Positions 30,946 through 34,806 of a DNA stretch of 34,806 bases are shown here, in pieces. The notes under the pieces were generated by a model. That model made no database searches. It was not told where the DNA came from and saw nothing but the letters and a program-made list of their open reading frames with translations. Source of the DNA: a virus. The position numbers were made by a program, and so were the translations under genes. Location: the IMG/VR virus record IMGVR_UViG_3300044846_002736, positions 1 to 34,806 of that record; one strand, given 5' to 3'. Within the stretch, counting starts at the first letter, position 1; every line of letters starts with the position of its first letter.

Positions 30946-31213
30946 ATGAAAAGAATTATTAGACTAACAGAATCGGATTTAACAAGAATAGTTAAACAAG
31001 TTATTCAAGAACAATCAGAACACGTTAAAAATTTATATAAATCGTGGGCCAATAGAAGAACAAATTGAAGAAAATGATATTAATTTTGAAGTTGTGCTTG
31101 ATAAAATTGATGATTATGAATTGGACGAAATTATATCTGAGTTTGTTTCAACAGAAGTTAATGATTTAATATATGATATTGCGACCAGATATGCCTTTGA
31201 TTATCAACCATAA
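30946..31213 (+). pseudogene. Small leader-bearing gene broken by a frameshift
   Basis: The frame opens with MKRIIRLTESDLTRIVKQVI, a leader I know from many small phage proteins, and ends at TGA 31066 after 40 residues. The reading continues one frame over, from about 31040 to TAA 31211, giving INRGPIEEQIEENDINFEVV and onward to ...ATRYAFDYQP. Removing one base near 31035-31045 would join the two into about 88 residues. So there is one extra base here, from a mutation, a sequencing error or, less likely, a programmed +1 shift. The intact product would be a small acidic protein with an (I)-x-E site (VIQE) after the leader, hence probably a minor head protein. Confidence 0.55.
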
Positions 31214-31264
31214 TATTTGACTAATTAAAAAATAAGCTTTATAATTATATCAAATTAATAAATT

Positions 31265-31480
31265 ATGGAACAAGGAGAAAAATATTTTGTAACAAAGATT
31301 ACATCAGATTTATTAGATTCAGAATCTGGTAGAGTAAAAAAAGTAAAAGAAGAAAAATTGGTTATGGGTTATTCACCAACCGATGTTGAAGCTAAAATTA
31401 CAAAAGTGTATGAGAACTACACAATGGATTGGAGAATCACGTCTATTACTGAAAGTAAAATTGATGAAGTGATAGAGTAA
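31265..31480 (+). CDS. DUF4494-like small protein
   Basis: The 71-residue protein MEQGEKYFVTKITSDLLDSESG ... has the shape of the DUF4494 family, which I know from Bacteroidota and their phages. A first beta hairpin (YFVTKIT ... RVKKVKEEKLVMGYS) is followed by a helix with the T-(D/E)-x-E-A-(K/R)-I pattern (SPTDVEAKITKVY, 38-50) and a last strand ending in ITSITESKIDEVIE. The function of the family is unknown. It has a terminator of its own and lacks an exact late-type motif, so it may be regulated apart from the head genes on each side. Confidence 0.55.
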   Translation: MEQGEKYFVTKITSDLLDSESGRVKKVKEEKLVMGYSPTDVEAKITKVYENYTMDWRITSITESKIDEVIE

Positions 31481-31500
31481 AACACTAAATTATTTTTATA

Positions 31501-31537
31501 AAAAGGGGAGTATCTTATGATATTTCCCTTTTTTTTA
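31501..31537 (+). terminator. Terminator after the DUF4494-like gene
   Basis: AAAAGGG pairs with CCCTTTT, with an inner TATC-TTAT-GATA helix, followed by a run of T residues. Confidence 0.8.
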
Positions 31538-31567
31538 TGTCAAAAAAAAACTTTTTCCAAATTTCAT

Positions 31568-31577
31568 ATATTTATTT
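31568..31577 (+). promoter_or_regulatory. ATATTTATTT motif before the scaffold gene
   Basis: Exactly 12 nt before the ATG at 31590. Confidence 0.45.
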
Positions 31578-31589
31578 GTTATAAAAAGA

Positions 31590-33164
31590 ATGAATAATAT
31601 GAAAAACAAAAATTCAGAAATTGAAGACGCGATATTCCAAATCAGAAATTTGGAAGAAGCTCTCAATAGAAACGCACAAGGAATACTTGCTTCTACAATG
31701 AAGGAAGAAATCAGTTCACTAGTAAAAGAATCTCTTAAAGAGGCTGAAGAAGAGGAAGAAGAGATTGACACAGAGGTTGATACTATGGATGATGACGAGG
31801 AAGTTGATGTCGACACTATGGATGATTCAGAAGAAATGAATCTTATGGGTGACGAAGAAGACGATGTTGATTCAGACGAAGTAGAAACTGATAATTTATC
31901 TGCACCTACTATGGATGTTGATATGGACGATGAAGATGAAGAAACAATTGACGCTACTGGTTTCAGTGACGATGAGGTTATTACAGTTTTCAGAAGTTTA
32001 GATCCAACTGATAGTATTGTAGTTAAAAAAGAAAATAATATGTTACATCTAAAAGATACAGAAAAAGATGTTGAGTATTTGATCCAACTTGGTGAGTCAG
32101 AAGAAGATGAGTATGAAATGAAAGAAGGCGGTCGTAGACACCGTAAAGATGAATTTTCATTTGATAAATTTAAAGATGAAGACGAATTTTCATTTGATGA
32201 ATTTGATGAAGACGAATTTGAAACAATTTACGAAGTTGAAATGGACGATATGGAAAAAGGGTTTGATGGTATCGACCTTGATGAAATGGAAGACAGTATG
32301 AGTTACGATGAATTTGGTGAAATGGAAGGCGGTATGAGTTACGATGAATTTGATGAAATGGAAGATATGGATTTAGATTTAGACGCTGTTATGGAATCTA
32401 AAAAAGCTTTTAAGGCAAAAGGAATGGGAATGGGTAATCCATCAAAATTCAAATATGGTAAAAAACCAAATATGGAAAAAGGGTTTGACGAAGATATGAA
32501 AGAAGGATCAAAAACCAAATATACCGGAAAAGCAAAATTTGATTATAAAAGCGACGTAAACTCAAAAGGGTTTGGTGAGAAATCAGCTAACAGAAGTACC
32601 GTTAAAAAAGTAGAAACTAAAGAAGCTAACAGAAGTACCGTTAAAAAAATAGAAACTAAAGAAGCTTCTAGAACATTAGGAAACGGTAGCAGATTTAGAG
32701 ATGGTGGTCTACCAAAACCTAGAGTTTATTCAAAAGCAAATACTGCAATCAAAAAGAATGTAAACGAAGAGGTTACAATGTTAAGAGAAAAGAATGAAGA
32801 ATATAGAAACGCATTAAATGTTTTCAGAGAAAAATTAAATGAAGTTGCGGTATTCAATTCTAACTTAGCGTATGCGACAAGATTGTTTACAGAACATTCA
32901 ACAACTAAACAAGAAAAGATTAATATTCTTAGAAGATTTGACAATGTTGAAACTTTAAAAGAATCTAAAAATCTTTATAAATCTATTAAAGATCAATTAT
33001 CTACAGGAAAAGAGACAGAAACAACAAAAAGTATTAATGAGTCAATAGAAAGAAGGGTTGTTAAAACACCTACTTCTGGTTCAGCGATTAACTTAATTGA
33101 ATCTAAAACTTATGAAAATCCTCAATTCCTTAGAATGAAAGATTTAATGGGAAAAATGAATTAA
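31590..33164 (+). CDS. Acidic prohead-core (scaffold) protein, gp22-like by position
   Basis: The 524-residue protein lies between the protease and the major capsid gene, exactly where T4 has gene 22 (scaffold). Residues of about 50-115 and 155-270 are extremely rich in Asp, Glu and Met (VDTMDDDEEVDVDTMDD, EFDEDEF). A middle section (about 275-385) is basic with repeated NRSTVKK and ETKEA units, and the end (about 390-524) is a predicted coiled coil. It would form the core around which the capsid shell assembles and then be cut up by the protease. No clear sequence match to T4 gp22 can be claimed, as scaffolds diverge fast. Its composition is echoed by the gene at 18170. An alternative start is ATG 31599. 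Confidence 0.7.
   Translation: MNNMKNKNSEIEDAIFQIRNLEEALNRNAQGILASTMKEEISSLVKESLKEAEEEEEEIDTEVDTMDDDEEVDVDTMDDSEEMNLMGDEEDDVDSDEVETDNLSAPTMDVDMDDEDEETIDATGFSDDEVITVFRSLDPTDSIVVKKENNMLHLKDTEKDVEYLIQLGESEEDEYEMKEGGRRHRKDEFSFDKFKDEDEFSFDEFDEDEFETIYEVEMDDMEKGFDGIDLDEMEDSMSYDEFGEMEGGMSYDEFDEMEDMDLDLDAVMESKKAFKAKGMGMGNPSKFKYGKKPNMEKGFDEDMKEGSKTKYTGKAKFDYKSDVNSKGFGEKSANRSTVKKVETKEANRSTVKKIETKEASRTLGNGSRFRDGGLPKPRVYSKANTAIKKNVNEEVTMLREKNEEYRNALNVFREKLNEVAVFNSNLAYATRLFTEHSTTKQEKINILRRFDNVETLKESKNLYKSIKDQLSTGKETETTKSINESIERRVVKTPTSGSAINLIESKTYENPQFLRMKDLMGKMN
32582..32665 (+). repeat. Short in-frame tandem repeat in the scaffold gene
   Basis: The stretch GCTAACAGAAGTACCGTTAA with AAAAGTAGAAACTAAAGAA following is repeated once directly (second copy starts near 32625, AAAATAGAAAC), coding for two NRSTVKK(V/I)ETKEA units. 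Confidence 0.7.
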
Positions 33165-33188
33165 AAATAAACTTTTTACAAAAACCGT

Positions 33189-33198
33189 ATATTTATAA
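33189..33198 (+). promoter_or_regulatory. ATATTTATAA motif before the major capsid gene
   Basis: An exact motif with a longer, A-rich leader of 35 nt before the ATG at 33234. The longer leader is shared with the fibre genes. Confidence 0.55.
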
Positions 33199-33233
33199 TA
33201 TACATAAAATAAAAAACCAAAAAAAAATTAAAA

Positions 33234-34806
33234 ATGGGAGCATTATTAGAATCAGGTCTTGTTGGTAACATTGGGTTAAAACACCTTAAGGTTATTAAAG
33301 AAGATACTATTAACAAATGGGATAAATTAGGATTCCTTGAAGGCCTTAAAGGTCACCTAAAAGAAAACGTTGCACAATTATATGAAAACCAAGCTTCTCA
33401 CTTGATTAACGAAGCAACTTCAGAAGGTTCAAACGGAGCTTTTGAAACAGTTGTATTCCCAATCGTAAGAAGAGTTTTCTCTAAATTGTTGGCTAACGAA
33501 ATCGTATCTGTACAAGCAATGAATTTACCTATTGGTAAATTGTTTTTCTTTGTACCTAAAATCCAAGGTTATAACGATCTTGTAACTAGTGCAAATACAC
33601 ATTACGCACCAATCGGTTCTACTGGAAATTACCAAGCAGACGCAAATGCTGGATATCCAGGTGGAACAGGAACACCATATGCTAAAAATCTTTATGATTT
33701 ATTTTATGAAGGACCTGAAGCTGGTTTAGATCCTCAAGGTTTATTTGACTACTCTAAAGGAGCTTGGACTTCTGTTACTGGTTACGCAACTGCACAAGTA
33801 TGGTCTGGTGGTACATTAGTTTCTGCTGGTACTCAATACAACGGAATAAACGTTAGAAAAATGATTATTAAACTTTGTGGTTTTGCACAAGCTGGTACTG
33901 GTAAATTAATCGGACCTGATGGTAGTGAAATTGATAGTGAAGCATTTCTTTCTGACCTTAAAATCTTTGCGGATTTAAATAATTTAACATACGTAACTAC
34001 ACCTTGTAGTCCATTTACTGGTGGTACTGGTGGTGCAGTTCCATTATTATTTAGAGTTGTAACTCAACAATATGGTAGAGGAATTGTTTCTCCTACATAT
34101 GGATCAACACAAACTGTATTCCCTTATGGTACTGGAAATGGTGATAATGCCGGAAATGGTGGTTCTTTTGATAACATCTGTGACTTCACAGGATGTATCT
34201 ATTTAGAAGTTGATTTACAATGTCCAGTATGTGCTGAGTGTGAAGCTCAATCACTTGATGGATACACTGGTACATCAATTACTGAAATTGGTGATAACTT
34301 ATCAACTCCTGGAAATTCACCATTCATCGCAATCTGGAGAAGATATAAAAATATGGAATTTGAAGACCAAATCGGTGAGGTTTCTTTTGATTTAGAATCT
34401 GTAACAGTTTCTGTAACTGAAAGAAAATTAAGAGCTCAATGGTCTCCAGAATTAGCACAAGACGTTGCGGCATTCCACAACATCGACGCTGAGGCTGAAT
34501 TGACAGCTTTATTATCTGAACAAGTTGCTGCTGAAATTGACCGTGAAATCTTAAGAGATTTACGTAAAGGTGCTGCTTGGAATCTACGTTGGGATTATAA
34601 CGGATGGAGAAGAACTCAAATCGTTACATCTTATACTCAAAAAGACTGGAATCAAACTTTGATCACGGCAATCAACCAATTGTCTGCTCAAATCCACAAG
34701 TCTACATTGAGAGGTGGTGCTAACTGGATCGTAGTTTCTTCTGAAGTTTCTGCTATCTTTGATGATTTAGAATACTTCCACGTATCTAACGCATCTCCTG
34801 AGCAAG
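33234..34806 (+). CDS. Major capsid protein (T4 gp23-like), cut by window end
   Basis: The visible 524 residues are in one open frame with no stop. The N-terminal 60 residues are a propeptide (MGALLESGLVGNIGLKHLKV ... ENQASHLINE) with a protease site LINE-A at 60/61, parallel to T4 gp23 cleavage after Glu65. Then comes the shell domain, with FPIVRRVFSKLLANEIVSVQ, resembling the T4 MVRRAIPNLIAFDICGVQ part. Further on, VTERKLRAQWSPELAQDVAAF and AEAELTALLSEQVAAEIDREI (about 398-441) match the most conserved gp23 block. A Gly-rich and Cys-containing insertion (CDFTGC ... CPVCAEC, about 314-337) may form the raised insertion domain. Assembles as the hexamers of the head shell. Confidence 0.92.
   Translation, partial: MGALLESGLVGNIGLKHLKVIKEDTINKWDKLGFLEGLKGHLKENVAQLYENQASHLINEATSEGSNGAFETVVFPIVRRVFSKLLANEIVSVQAMNLPIGKLFFFVPKIQGYNDLVTSANTHYAPIGSTGNYQADANAGYPGGTGTPYAKNLYDLFYEGPEAGLDPQGLFDYSKGAWTSVTGYATAQVWSGGTLVSAGTQYNGINVRKMIIKLCGFAQAGTGKLIGPDGSEIDSEAFLSDLKIFADLNNLTYVTTPCSPFTGGTGGAVPLLFRVVTQQYGRGIVSPTYGSTQTVFPYGTGNGDNAGNGGSFDNICDFTGCIYLEVDLQCPVCAECEAQSLDGYTGTSITEIGDNLSTPGNSPFIAIWRRYKNMEFEDQIGEVSFDLESVTVSVTERKLRAQWSPELAQDVAAFHNIDAEAELTALLSEQVAAEIDREILRDLRKGAAWNLRWDYNGWRRTQIVTSYTQKDWNQTLITAINQLSAQIHKSTLRGGANWIVVSSEVSAIFDDLEYFHVSNASPEQ

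Overview
This is a low-GC stretch of a T4-like (myovirus) phage genome. The host is most likely a member of the Bacteroidota, probably a flavobacterium. The T4-type head block is recognisable from protein motifs and from gene order: terminase large subunit, portal, a gp21-type prohead protease, an acidic prohead-core (scaffold) protein and a gp23-type major capsid protein that runs off the right edge. The host assignment rests on six promoters of the Bacteroidota type (TTTG or TTG, about 20 nt, then TAnnTTTG, one of them with an extra base), on the absence of Shine-Dalgarno sequences, and on a phage copy of ribosomal protein bS21.

Layout. 1-1400: an RNA-rich segment with four tRNA-like structures that have intact acceptor and T arms but abnormal anticodon arms, two other structured RNA candidates, and tiny membrane-protein genes between them. 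1455-10574: holin-like protein, two large repeat fibres, a GH19-like lysozyme, a conserved phage protein, two convergent cysteine-rich proteins with Pro-Thr linkers, and a small protein. 10594-12405: a very large structured non-coding RNA (about 0.8 kb, closed by an end-to-end helix), a small lipoprotein, and a complete tmRNA on the minus strand with an unusual tag. 12406-16975: glycosyltransferase-like protein, unknown acidic protein, M20-like metallopeptidase and a ClpC-like unfoldase. 17092-22656: KTSC protein, nucleotidyltransferase and a run of overlapping, probably virion-associated genes; the first of these is interrupted by an in-frame amber codon. 22789-34806: a third fibre and the head-morphogenesis operon.

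Two regulatory classes stand out. Host-type promoters precede the large RNA, the tmRNA, the clpC-like gene, the peptidase and two small or conserved genes. A different motif, ATATTTATWA, recurs in the coding direction before nearly every structural gene and is probably the late promoter; in five genes it lies exactly 12 nt before the ATG.

The most interesting signals are: the giant RNA and the tmRNA, which share a boxA-like GTTCTTTGAAA element; the odd tmRNA tag, taken together with a phage unfoldase that keeps a ClpP-docking loop and a peptidase; the tRNA-like cluster; and an ADP-ribosyltransferase-like protein next to the prohead protease whose N-terminus looks like a capsid-targeting leader. 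Functional assignments are from motif reading only; no database search was possible.
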